Assembly (NCBI RefSeq): GCF_003073045.1 | Contig: NC_037593.1 | Location: forward strand, 4,021,525 to 4,085,524 | DNA: 64,000 nucleotides | Direction: 5' to 3' | Source: Pomacea canaliculata | Taxonomy: Eukaryota; Mollusca; Gastropoda; Architaenioglossa; Ampullariidae | In this document: piece by piece, positions 22,101-34,500 of the stretch | How the letters are laid out: every line of letters begins with the position of its first letter | Position numbering within the stretch: position 1 is the first letter of the stretch | Notes under the pieces: generated by a model | Database searches by the model: none | What the model was told of the DNA's origin: nothing | Seen by the model: the letters and a program-made list of their open reading frames with translations, nothing else | Translations under genes and position numbers: made by a program

Positions 22101-24977
22101 ATTTATAAAAGCAAGAATGGTGAAATTAACAAAGACATTTTATTTTTTTTTTAAATCTTACAATTGCTGGAAAGCATGAAAGACTCCTTGTTTCACTGAG
22201 ATCATGGACAATTGTACATACTGGAAGAACGGATTTTGTCTTTAAAAAAGTCAGGAACTTTGTTTCTCTGATAGTAGTATGGATCCTGTGTACTTCTGGG
22301 AAGTGAATTATGTTTAGCTGTAGGAGTCATTAATGGAATTGTCAGCAGTCTTGTTAAAGATGCCTACTTATGTGGTAGTTAAGAAAGGCTTTTGATAAGA
22401 TACCAACAAATGAATGAGCCCCATACACTTTAAACTGGAGCTCAAGAATGTTTATGGTTTTCAGGGAAGCTGTTAACCATGGCATCTTGCCATTGTTACT
22501 AAAACTGCTTCAGACAAAGGACATTTCAACAGATTTGCTTTGTGAAGTGGCATGGGTGTTGACATACCTTACCCACAGGTACTTGTGCTGTCATAGTGTA
22601 AGGTTGCTTCTTCCCAACATACTTATGTCCTGGTCATCCTGGTCTCAGTTGTCTTTCTATGGAATAAAAGATACCAATGTCACACACTGTTGGTGGATTG
22701 AGTCCTATGCAAGCACAGATCCCCCATGAGCCTTACTAGCATCCAAGCACTCATTGGTGTATAAAGGTATATGCATCCTCTCTCTTAATACCTTTAAATA
22801 CTTTTTCATAAGAAAAAAGATAATTGCAAATTGATTACTTACTCTTAGCAGAATGCACCAGCACCTGAACACAGTAAGTTATTCCCCTTTATAGTGTGAG
22901 CCATCATCACTCATTCCTTTGTTTTGTTGTCATTCCAGTGACGATATTGCAGTACAGATGGTTTCCATGGGGTTCTTAAGTACAATAGTAAATATCATTG
23001 TTCACTGTACAGTCACTGACCAGATACAAGAAGGGCAAGTGAGTTATTCTTGTGACTTTTTTCCCCCTTCATCTGTGGACTGTTGTATTTATGTAAATGC
23101 TCATGTACATTCAGGTATTCATGCAATGGGTAAATTACTTCATAGTCAAACATTTTTCTAAAATTACTTCAGCAACAAGCAGCATTTTTACCATGAATTA
23201 TGCACCACTCTTGCCATAGACACATTCGTTAAGGAATATTCAGATACCTGAGTTTGTAGTGAACTTAAAAATAAGTGCCAAATCTTGAAATTAGCTGTGA
23301 GTATTAATACATACCTAAACTATGGTTAGAGGTGTTAGGAAATAGAATAAATTCTTATGTTTGTTGTCTTTTCAGGTTGTTACACCCATGCTTCGTGCCC
23401 TGGGGAATATCTGTAGTGGCCCAGATGACTTTAGCCTGACCGCCTGTGAAAACCCACGTCTTATGCCAGCATTACTTGAACTGCTGAAAGCACCTTTACC
23501 TCATATAGCCAGGGAAACTTTATGGGTTTTATCCAACATGACAAGTAAGTTATTAGTAAACAATATGTTCATGAAAGTTTTCTTTAGCAGTTGATTTTCA
23601 CTGGGAAATAGGGCTGGCTGCTTGCCGTAATATAGCCTTAGTTGCTGGCACGGCGTAAAACACCATTGCCCCCCCCTTCACTGGGAAATAGCGAATGCTG
23701 TTTAAATTGATGTCATTTTATTTTCAACAAGCAAGAATACCCAGTGTTGCTTATGGTTGCATGGTCAGCACCATGTTCTTATGGACCAGGTCAAAGGCCA
23801 TTTGAGAAGGGACACTGTAAACTGTTTATAGTGAAAGGAAGATGCACAAGATGGGTTGTCTTTTAAATTTGTATCTAAAATGTTATGGATTGAGACAAAA
23901 CTGCTAGAAGACAGCCAAGATAATATGTACACCAAGTGCAGTCATGGAGCTCTGACACAGTGATAAAAAAATAATATGCAGTTAAGAAAAAATCTGAAAA
24001 CGCTTTTATTTTGGCCCCTTTTTCTCTGTGGCAGGTGACTATAGCATTGTCCTGTCTGTGGTGTATGGCCCTCTACTGCAAGAAATATTGGCTCAGCTAG
24101 ACAAGAACATTGAATTTCAAGAGGAGGTAGGTTCTATTGATACAACTTACAATCTTACATTTTTTCTGATCATCTGTTCCCATCTACTGTAGCTAAGGAT
24201 GTAAGTGTAAGCAAATCTTCAATCCTAACAGAAAAGGCATTGTTAAAAACAAAATTCAGGCTTAAATTTAAATATTAACAAATGATAAATTAGGTATTGA
24301 TCTTAAGTAATTGCAGCCAAGGACTTTACATTTACAAGATAATTAGTAACAAGTGGTGTCAGTTTATTTTAATATTTCCTGTTGGTGCATTCAGATGTAG
24401 TTTTTAGTCCATTTCTCTGAAGGCGCTGTATGTTCTATGCAACATGGCGACCCACGGAGAGACTGTCTCAGGACAACTGGTGGCTCATGGAGCAGTGGCA
24501 AAAGTAGTTCCCTTGCTTAAAATCTTTGACCTTGAAGTTCTTCACCTGGCTCTTGCATTCTGCGAGATGACAATCCGATATTCAGATGAGGTATGCATAA
24601 CGATTTGGTGAATACTGTCTCAACTGGTTATCATGCCAACACTGTCTCTCACCACCTTTGTGGCCCCCAGATTAAGTTTTGGATCATGTACCATTATTGT
24701 GTCACCTCTTACCCAACATCTGTGGGAATAATGAGTAGATAGAGGCTGTGTTTATATCAGAAGTTAGAAGTATTTTAGTATGTCTTTTACATAATCAGGC
24801 AAAAATGAAAGATGTTTTCACTTTATTTTTAAGGCCAAATTTATCTTTGAGGAGTGTGGTGGTCTGTCCCATCTGGAACAGCTGCAGAATCATCCCAACT
24901 CTCAGATCCAAGAAGAAGCTGAGGAAATAATAGATACTTATTTTGGAAAAGACTACAGTGAAGAAGTATATGATTAG
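19185..24977 (+). CDS. TMCO6: TMCO6-like importin-alpha-type ARM-repeat protein
   Basis: Twelve exons: 19185-19263, 19452-19546, 20141-20256, 20584-20767, 21049-21153, 21597-21673, 22465-22578, 22939-23038, 23376-23544, 24035-24126, 24423-24590, 24834-24977. All joints are GT-AG and in phase and give 480 residues, close to vertebrate TMCO6 (just under 500). A basic N-terminal stretch (KNKRERRFNAKRVR, about residues 31-44) resembles an importin-beta-binding region. The rest is tandem ARM repeats with the importin-alpha W-x3-N signature: AAWCLTNIATG, CAWALGNIAGD, TLWVLSNMTS, ALYVLCNMATHG. SLKTLRRALAQ aligns with the equivalent TMCO6 segment (SLRRGL). The function of TMCO6 is poorly known. A divergent importin alpha is the alternative, but length and N-terminal layout fit TMCO6 better. 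A LINE-tail insertion with target duplication lies in intron 9. Confidence 0.85.
21731..21785 (+). mobile_element. Short insertion sharing the 3' tail of the 39-kb LINE
   Basis: ATGCCATGATATAGTCTTAG followed by CTGCTGGCTC and TGTAAAACGC matches, with changes, the terminal tail of the LINE at 45,134-45,180. It lies in intron 6 of the TMCO6-like gene. No clear target duplication was found. Confidence 0.6.
23612..23676 (+). mobile_element. 65-bp retro-insertion made only of the LINE 3' tail
   Basis: TTCACTGGGAAATAG occurs at 23597-23611 and again at 23677-23691, a perfect 15-bp target-site duplication. The insert contains ATATAGCCTTAGTTGCTGGC and GTAAAACACCA, nearly identical to the 3' end of the LINE at 45,134-45,180, and ends in a C run. 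It lies in intron 9 of the TMCO6-like gene. It is either an extremely 5'-truncated LINE copy or a SINE carrying the LINE tail. Confidence 0.8.
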
Positions 24978-25761
24978 TGACAATGTCAGGACTTAAAAGA
25001 CTACTCATGTTAGCTAAATGTTTTCTGTTATGTCTTCATTCAGAAAAACTGTTTTTAAATGTTCCCATTTTCTTATTTTAGTGAACATTGTAATCAGGAA
25101 CTACAAATTATGCTTGAAAGCATTTAATGTTTCATGCTTTCTCAGTTTTTATATCCTTAGCGCATAGCAGTAATTCTGGTGTGCCTCTGGCAATCCTGAG
25201 TGGTTGAGTGCAACTGTGTGTAATTAAGAGTAACTGTCTTTTTATTGCAATGTTATTGAGATTTTTATTTCCTTGGGTATGATTTGCAGTGAGACTTTTG
25301 TGCACGATCATGAGAAAATACATGAATGCCTGACAACAGCTTTATTGTGAAGATGATATCTACTTGCAAGTGTATGAGTGAGGAAATGAGAAACGTTTTG
25401 ATAATTGTTGATCGGCAGCAGTTTTTCTAACTTTTGAGTGTACAAATTCCATAGCAATATGCCAAGTGAGAAAAAAGAAAATAAGCCAAGGCAGTGCCTA
25501 AAGATATATATATATCTCCATTTTTATGCAAAACTTTTAATCATGCGTGTTCACACACTCATGTGTATCAATTGTCATTAAATTGCATAAAAATAAAAGT
25601 TTTGAAAATTTAAATTTTGAAATTAAAACCATGAATTTGTAGAAGGGCAGGAAATGAAAGGGAAGAAAGAACTCTTCATTTTTCATCCCATGCAAACTGA
25701 AGCTATACTTGACCCTTGCACTCTGTAGTATGTATCATTCAGAAACAAAAGAATTTTCATG
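24978..25761. other. Convergent 3' flanks of TMCO6-like and DCTPP1
   Basis: This is the tail-to-tail interval between the two stop codons. An AATAAA followed by AGTTTTG near 25,590 could serve the plus-strand gene, and TTTATT near 25,264 could serve the minus-strand gene. If so, the 3' UTRs would overlap. Confidence 0.4.
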
Positions 25762-28143
25762 TCATAAGTCAGTGTATTTATTGGCTCTGCCATAAGCTTT
25801 GTCCACTGGATATTTTCTCCCATTTTGTTCCATTTTGGCTTTAACGGCTAAAGGGAGATCAATGTGGCATTTATTTGCCAAGTCCACAAGATACAGTAAA
25901 ACATCACTCATCTCCTGACCTACTTGATCTTTTTCTCTCTCTGTAAACTCTGCAACAAAAATAAAACCTTGTCTGAGGCATTTGTGTATACACCATTGGA
26001 ACTTTAAAAGAACATTTCATAACAAAGAACTTTATTTTATTCTCACAAAACCGTTTACAGTTTCAATATCCTCTTAAATTTTTTGCCTTTGCACAGAAAT
26101 GAAACATGCCTGTCTTACCTGGCAAACCTTCAGTGACTTCCCCTTTCCATTGACTGAAATAAAGAGGCTAACAATTCAGTTGCATACACATCATTTTAAA
26201 CTAATATTTAACATTCACAACTCATATAAATGAAAGTATATGTTAGGTATTAAACTAATTTGAAAACAAGCATTTATTTTGAAACAAAATATTTTAATGG
26301 TCCAATTAAAGTAATTAATGTGGTTGACAAAAGGTGTAGAATCGGACGCAGTTACTGTTTTCACACAAGGTAAAATGTGATCTTTATACAAATTATACAC
26401 CAAAGTATTGTCATTTCCCTGAATTATTCAAAGTGTAATACAGTCTTAAATAAAAATCTAGTACTCCTACATAATGTCTAGTTTTGAAAAAAAAATGTCC
26501 TTTCATGTTGGGCATTTTACCATTTAACAGGCAAGGTGGTACAAAGAAAGTTTCCTAGGAGGTAGTGCAGTGAAAACATCACTGACAATAAACATTGTTT
26601 GTATGATATTGCATATTCAAAAACAAATGCAGCTTTAAAATCTTTTGTTTTCTCATTTTTCTTATGACCTACTGCTGTGTGTATATAATTTACTGCAAGT
26701 ATGCTTGCAGAAGCACTTTCATTTTCCTATTTATTCATAGAAAGCCCAAACTCCATGTTGATTACTAGTACTAAATCAGTCTCTTCATTTTCTTAAACTT
26801 GTGTGCACTTTTTTTAACTGACTGCAGCATCTCTGCTTAAGTCGCTGTTACATCTAATTACTTTTTATTTGCTTAGATCTATAACCAAAGTAAGGTGCTA
26901 AAACAAAATGCAGTTGTTGTCATAGTGTCTATAGTCAGTTCTTGAACTGTACAAGGCATAGGGTGCACTTGTCCACAGCATACGAGAAAGCAGCACAATT
27001 TCATAATTCACACTGGGAAATGTGTTTCATTTCTGCTTAAGATGTCCAGCCTAGTGGCAGTCAACAAATTGTGGTGTTACTTTCTTCAGACAAGATGAAA
27101 GATTCAAAGATGAAATTCATAATTAGATAATGACATGTAGCTGCTTGTCTACTGGCAAATAAAAACATAAAAAAATGAACTTACAAAATCTCTGCCAGTT
27201 CTCCAATTTCTCCAACCAGAGCCAGTAAGACATTGCGAGGGGAATGAAACTGATCCCAGTTTCTTTTGTCGATAAAATCCACCTGCATCTGTCGTCTTAA
27301 GAAAAAAAGGGGGAGAAATTTTAAGTCATATATAAAAAATTTTACCATGAAAATGATTAAAATTTGTAATTTTTAAGATGAAATGATACAAATTGACAGT
27401 ATGATAGAGTGGTTCATAAGGGATGTTCAAGCATTCTTGCTGCCTATATATATATATCATTGGCATTTTTCATCTAAACAAATGATGTAGACAACAAATT
27501 TATGGGACAGCACAGTTATTGTAAACAATTAAATGTATCTGCTATGCAATATGTACAAATTAATGATGTCCTAGCAAAGCCCCTCAATGCAAGGTCACCA
27601 GGTGCAATCTTTCACTCAATCTTTAACAAGAACATAGGTAAATAAAATACTGATTGGTATGAAACTCTGAAATATAATTTTCAAATTTTAATAGCATTTT
27701 GTGCAAAAAGGTAACACAAACATCAATTTAACAAAAATTTAACGTCAGTGTTGATGCCAGCACATGACGTTCTATATCCTATTCTGTAATAAAGTTGTAT
27801 ACCCCTAAAGCTGATGAGACCATGCAGTAACTATAGTGCATCAGTCCTGGTGGCACAGAGACTGCTGCTAATATGTTTGTGTAATTAAATTAGTTCTCGT
27901 TTAACTTTGTGACTGGGATTCTAATTTTAGCTTTGCACTCCCGATAACCCTTATCGTAAAGCTTATATTAATTAAAATTTTATTGTGTAAGCATTAACCT
28001 AAATGTTCAACGAGGTCTTACAAATTTTCAAGTGTCAATCCATCCGTAAACTTGAACTCAGATTTGCTCGTCGTTTGAGAATCACTGCTGAGTTCCACTG
28101 CAGACCCATCTTGTGAATCTATCCCATTCTGTGCCGTGGCCAT
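25762..28143 (-). CDS. DCTPP1: dCTP pyrophosphatase 1
   Basis: All-alpha MazG-type NTP pyrophosphatase that hydrolyses dCTP and modified cytosine nucleotides to monophosphates, cleaning the dNTP pool. Four exons, 28143-28022, 27295-27185, 26153-26119 and 25949-25762, splice with GT-AG and in phase to 151 residues, somewhat shorter than human DCTPP1. Residues 1-30 are a low-complexity leader. The core begins with DQFHSPRNVLLALVGEIGEL (55-74). Metal-binding residues are E70 and E73 in GEIGELAE, and E102 and D105 in QEMSDVLLYL. KMEQNGRKYPVDKAYG (128-143) matches the substrate-binding C-terminal segment. The short Ser/Thr tail of the human protein is absent. No frame break. It is divergent with the EMI-protein gene and convergent with TMCO6-like. 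Confidence 0.96.
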
Positions 28144-28583
28144 AATTTCTCTGAACTCAAGAGAGAGCGATTTTGGCGCGTTACCTCACCACATGCACAC
28201 TATTTACTAGCTACATATGCGTGACCTAAAGGTCAACGTGAAAGAGAAAAACTGAATCGAGGTCACGGGTTCATTATAAAATATTGATTACCAAAGGGTT
28301 ATGAGGATGGTTTTGTTACCGATAAACTTTTTTACTTTCGTCGCTTTAGATTATTAGCAGAAAGCTGCACTGGTTTTGACAACCTTTTGATACGACATGC
28401 TACAGGCCAATGTAATTCAAAGTGCAAAGGTCAACCTACGCACTACGTAGCAAGCTTGAAGTGGATCACTGTTGCTTATTCAAGTTATTGTTCTCTGTGA
28501 CCATGCGAGATCAAAGTTCTTGTAAATTTTGTTAATTCTGTCCTTCAGAGTTTGCGAGAAGGACGCGAGTGGGCAGCTCAGCC
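28144..28583. promoter_or_regulatory. Probable bidirectional promoter, DCTPP1 / EMI-protein gene
   Basis: Only 440 bp separate the two start codons, which point in opposite directions. Both 5' UTRs and core promoters must fit here unless an untranslated exon lies elsewhere. No TATA box stands out. The regulatory role is inferred from position. Confidence 0.55.
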
Positions 28584-31500
28584 ATGTTTTCTAGTTGTGC
28601 GTGTTGTAGCAAGCAGACGTCAGCCACAACATGGCTTGTTGTCACTGCCTGCCTTTTTCTTCTCGTAAACGTATCGCAGTGAGTATGAATGTCATCGTTC
28701 AGCGGCCTTGTGCTATACAAATAATACTCTTTTACACTTTACAGTTTTAGCGAACGAAGTAACTCAACCTGAAGTAGATAACCTGAAACCTACTATAATA
28801 CAGTAGCACTATAGTCACAATGATGCTGTAGTACAAATAGTAATATTTAGTAGTAGCACTTCAAGTAAGCAAATACTTTAACTTTTTTACTTTAGTTCTT
28901 CATTTTGATTGAGATTACATGGGAGTGTATGAATGTGTATGTGTGTGTTTGTGAAAAAAAATTTCAGATTGTGACTATAGTCACTTGACAGATATCATGC
29001 AAACATTGGGTGAAAATTTGCACTAATTATTCTGTGCTCATAGCTTTTGATATACTTGTCACTAAGTCATATGTAGCAGTGCAAGTTATGCAATGTCTTA
29101 CATATACAAGCTGCATAAATAGTTTGTAATTATCTGTGGTCAAAAGAATTACTGTATTATAAATGACCAGCAACAATATTTTTTTCCAGAGCTTTCTTTA
29201 CCTTTAGTAAAAATTAAACAAAGCATTTCTTATCTGTGCTCAGATCAACTTCAACGCATACACACAGAGTTAATTGATCTTTTCTAAGCTAGTGAAAGAA
29301 TGTCATGTAATGAAGTTCTTGTTCTGACAGATCCAGAATATGTACACGTATGACAGCCGAAAAGCACTTCAAAGTGGAAAAAATAAAAACAACCTGTGTC
29401 CAGACATTTGAGGCAAAATGTGGTTGGTTCTCACTTAGCACATGTACTTATAATGAGTAAGTATGTAGTCTTATACTTGATCTGAGGTTTATTACACATA
29501 AATGTGTATGTTTGTGTGAGAGAATTTCACGGTAAAATTGCAGTCATAATGTAATTCATGAAAAGTGACCAATTAAAAAAAAAGTGACAGATTAACCCCT
29601 ACAAATTTAAAGAATTTTAAGACATCAGTAGTTTATGTATTTCCTTCTAAGCTTTTAAATTAGCTTATCAAAAGAATAATTGTTGGGGAATCTTTGGAGC
29701 ACATTAACTGTAAGGTGTTTTGAATATACAGTATATATATATATAGTATTGTGTTCCATACATTCATAAGAATTTGCTCTTTTTCAGAACCGTAGACTGC
29801 ATTAAGGAAGAAAACAGAACAACGACAATATATAGAATTGCAGAGGACTGTTGTCCAGGCTATTCTCGCAGTTTAGAAGGGAAATGCATTCGTAAGTTGA
29901 TTGTGTGTATGTGTGTGTGAGAGGAGATTGTGGGGGAGGGGAAGTGTCACGTGCATTTATGTGTAACTGGGTGTGTAGCACACTTAAGAGTGACAGGGTG
30001 AGGGGAGTGAGATAAACTCTCAGCAGATATTACAGAAATTTATGAGCTATCTTTATTTATTTTTTGGTGTTAGATTAACACAGAAGACCTTAGTTTTAAA
30101 AAATTCTGTACGTGTCTGTAATGGTCAGGTTTTATCTTAGATTTTAGCCAGATTATATACCCTTTTTTTTTATTTTAATGACAACATCAAGAAAGTTTGA
30201 TTTTTAATTAAGACTGTCATATTATTTGTTCAGCATTTTATCTTTCTTTTAAATAAAAACAAGAAATAGACAATTGACCCACAGCATAGCTGAGCATACA
30301 GTTTCAAAAAAGCTTTATTTCAAAACTTACTCTAGAGAGCTCTATAAATTTTTTTTTAAGTTATATATCAGTTTTGGTCATTATAATACATGTTGTAAGC
30401 ATTCTTCAAAGATATATATATTTGTAAAAGAAAAGTAAAATAATATTTTGACCTGAAGGGATTGGTATTACAGGACCAGCATCTGCAATTTTTAGAAATC
30501 TTGAAGTATTGATTTTAAAGCGGTCAAATAAATGTAAAGTATTGCGCTGAATTTGAGATGGATGTGTTCACGTTTTGACCTTGAGAAGATAAATATATGT
30601 ATTGGTTTTTTTTTGAGCCAACTACATCCAGAGGTTTTTCTGCTTTATTAGGATTGCTTTAGTAATTAAATTTTCTGCATGTTGTTTAATAAATGATTGT
30701 GCATGATTTATCCAATACTAACAGGTCATTATAAATATATTCTATATGCTAAAGTGGAATAGATCACAGCTGTATTTTGCAATATTTTGTACTTATCTTC
30801 ATGAAAAAAATTAATTTAACCTAGATGACATTACCTTGAAATGTACACGAACAGTCAATTTTTGCTTGATCAGCGGAGTCAGATATTGAGCAAAAAGACA
30901 GAATCACAACAGAGAATGTCAATGAACAAGAAAGTGCAGAACATACAACTTTGCAGAATGACATACATGGTTTTACGACAGGTATTGGCAACAAGATATT
31001 GTATATGTGGTTCTTATTGTGGTTTTTTTCATTTGGCTTATTTTGAATGAGCACCGCTTTTATGTGCATTCGCTAACATTTTCATTTTGTTTTTGCAGTG
31101 TGTGGTGTGCTTGTTGTAAATTTGTTAAGATTAAAATTTTTCTTTTCGCACACCTAAACAGGAAATGTACTTTCATGGAATCGCATTGGTGTGTTTATGA
31201 AATATCTTTCCTGTAAAGAGGAAAAAAATATAATTCTAAAATTAACTGAAAAATGATATGAGTCAGGAATATCCATTTTTATCTTGTTCCTGAGCATTAT
31301 TCAGGAAGGCATGGTATATTATTGCAACAATTATACCTATTATAGCACGCCACGCAAAGGTGCAGTTCTTGTGCTTTAATAGATAAACAAAACTGCTTGT
31401 TGATAAAACAAAAATTCATTGTTGTCACTTCATTGGCATCTGCAGCAGTCCTTTGTCTCCTAAACTGAAATCTCCAGTTCTGTTTACCTTATAGTTTGAT

Positions 31501-34500
31501 TACAAATAGAAATGTTAAGGAAATACATGGCTTGCAAGGGTATTGAAAGAAATGTTGTGGCTGATTTGGGAGTGGACTTATCATCCTAGTGCAAAACTGA
31601 GTTGTAGAAACTAATTTTTAAAAAAGGTATAGGTCTGTATATGTATTTCGACATTTTATCATCTAATCAGTAACTTTGGTTTATGTAACATATAGTTTGA
31701 TCTTTCAGTTATGATACAACGATTGAATGTAGTTGTAAAGTACTCATTCCTTGAAAACCAAAGTCCAGTGAAAGATTCACACAAGAATCACTAAGTGGAA
31801 CAGCTTCTACTGTAGAAAACGCATTTGAGAGCGAGAGCTGATGCATGCCAATTAAGTGCAGCCTTGTTCATAAATCACTCAGCTGTCTGCTTCCTTTGCT
31901 GTCCACTAAATTTTTAGATCCAGCTTAAACATGACATTTTGATAGATAAAGGGATTGGGAAAGTAGTTTTAGCTACAACTGAGATACTGCTTATTCTTTA
32001 TTATTTGCCACTTGAAATGTTGGGTGGTCTGAAAAGTCAGGAGGTATTTTTCTGTTTTTCTAAGGGCATTTATATAAAGAACAAAGATCAACCAATGATA
32101 TATTGCCCATTTTGTTCAATAGCCTTTTGCCATCTTTCAGTTCTTTAATAATTCCTCGTTCATAAAAGGGCCTGTCTTTATCAGCGAAAAACTGAATAAG
32201 TTGTTGATTTACAGTTTCATCTGAATTGAGCTTTATACCATGCAAGGAGTTTTGAAGAGAATGAAACAAGATAGTCTGATAGCGCAAGGTCAGTGGATGG
32301 GTGTGGCAGCATATCCTATCCCAGCTCCAGGAACTTTTGACAGGTGGTCTCATGTTGTTGTGATGGAACACCACTCCTCAACGATTAACAAGTACTGGGT
32401 GTTTCTAGATGATGGATTTGTTCAAAGTTTCTACTTGCCGACAGTCCACATTCGAGTTGATTGTTTGGTACCTTGGAAGGAGCTCGAAAAAACATGACAC
32501 CTTTAAAATCCCACCACTCTGAGAGAAAATTTTCCTATGAGAAATGTCTGCTTTCAGTATTGTCTGAGGCAAATCATCACGTTGGGACCAAGTCTCTTTG
32601 CACACCACATGGCTGTAAAAAATCCAGTTCTCATCACCAGGTTTCAGTCGCTTCAAAAAAAAAAAAAGATCGTTTTCCTTCCGCTTAATGAGCATATCAC
32701 AGATGCGTACATGTGCTGTCAAATGAACATCTTAGAGTTTGTGAGGAACCCAAATATTTAACACATCACAGCCTATTCAGGTGGTTGTAAACCCTTTAAT
32801 GATGAATGTTCAATGTTTCTGCAATCTCTCATGTGTGTAACATGGGTTTGATTTGATCAATGCCTTTATAATGACACCATCAACCTCAGGGAGTCTCCAT
32901 GACTGAGGACCATCCTTGAGATCAAAATCACCAGCACAGAATTTTGTGACCCATCGTTGGTACTGATGTTTTTGTAGAGCATTATGACTGTAAACATTAT
33001 GCAACTTTTTACAATCTTGACACATGTTCTTCTCTTTACAGAAGTGAAATAGTGAAATATGGCAAAAATACATAGCCTAGTCATCCATCTTCAACTTCTT
33101 GTAAAAATCTCCAAAACTCAACCACATTGCTCCAATTTTATTTTAACGAAGCTAGAATTGTCAGCTAGAATATGTCAAATGACATATTAATAGTATAGAT
33201 GTGAATGACTCTAGTACTTCCAAAAATGAACAAGCACTATCTATTGCAAAAATACCTCGTGACTTTTCAGACAACTAAATACAAAAGTTCCAGAATAAAA
33301 TTATACAAGAGAATTTATTTGTATATTTTTAATTGCTTTTGCTGTTTTCTATAAAAAAAAATATGTCTACTCAGCTTTTCACAGGTCTCTTAAAGATAGT
33401 CAAAAGCCATGTTTGTTTAGTCTCAGTATGAGCAAGAGTCTCTGAGCAGTCAAGAGTTAAGCCATTATTTTTGATAGCTTTTATAAGATGTGTTCTTCTG
33501 AAAAATTGAAAATAGTACTTCCATTGTACCTTGGACGTGTATTTAATATATAAGTTCGTGATTGTACTAACCTTTTTTAACGTTCTTCTTGTTATTGCCA
33601 TTTTATTTTATCTTGTTTCTTTACCTAGACCAGTGTCAGTGTAGACCAGGTATTCAATCACAGTTCTGTACTATTATGTTTTACCCATCTCTCAACTATT
33701 TTTAAATACATATAGATAGTAAATCTGAGCTGAAAGTTTGAAAATTGAAATGTTAATTGTGTTTTATAGTTTTTCTCTTGCTAATGGCTGCATTCTTTGC
33801 AACAGATATTGGTCTTCTTTGATATCTATAGTTACTGGCTAAGGGGACTTGGCAGAATTTTTCAAAGAAGAAAGAAGAGAGGCAAGAGAGAGAAAAGAAG
33901 GAAGATTGTGTGCATTCTGATATATTTTGTTGTCATCACTGTTTTGGTTTTTTCCAGTTCTTAAAACAATCACCAAAGTTCATGTTTTAACTTTTAACTT
34001 GAATTTCTGATGTTCTCTTAGTTTCATAGATGCACAAAGCATCATAACCACTTTCTTGAATAGTATTACATGAACTTTAAAGGTAACCATGTCCTGTTTG
34101 ATTATGTAACAATAGTGGAAACTGTAGAAACAAATATAAAAACAAATGAACCTGATGTATGCGATCATAATTACAGAAAGCAGCTCCTGTGAAAGCATCC
34201 TTCTAGTCATCAAAGATGAAGTTGGGATGGAATATATTTGTGTATGTAGCTTAGATGAGCATCTGGGATATTGGTAGGAATTTACTGCTTTCCACAAATG
34301 GAATTTAAAAAATCTTATGGTATAAAGCAGATTATTTTAGAGAACACCTCACTTAAATAGGTAATTCTGGTAAAATATCTCTTCCTTTGAAAATACATTA
34401 TTGCTAAACTGGTGTTCTAAATGCCACTTTATTTTTGGGCAAAAGAAAAATTATCTTCTTTGGCCAACTGTCACACCATTCATCACAAGAAATGTGAAAA

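Noticed and set aside
19185..24977. Importin alpha (KPNA) as the identity of the ARM-repeat gene
   Set aside because: The W-x3-N ARM pattern fits, but several repeats lack the Trp or Asn, the N-terminal basic region is short, and the segment order and length match TMCO6 better. Kept as the alternative.
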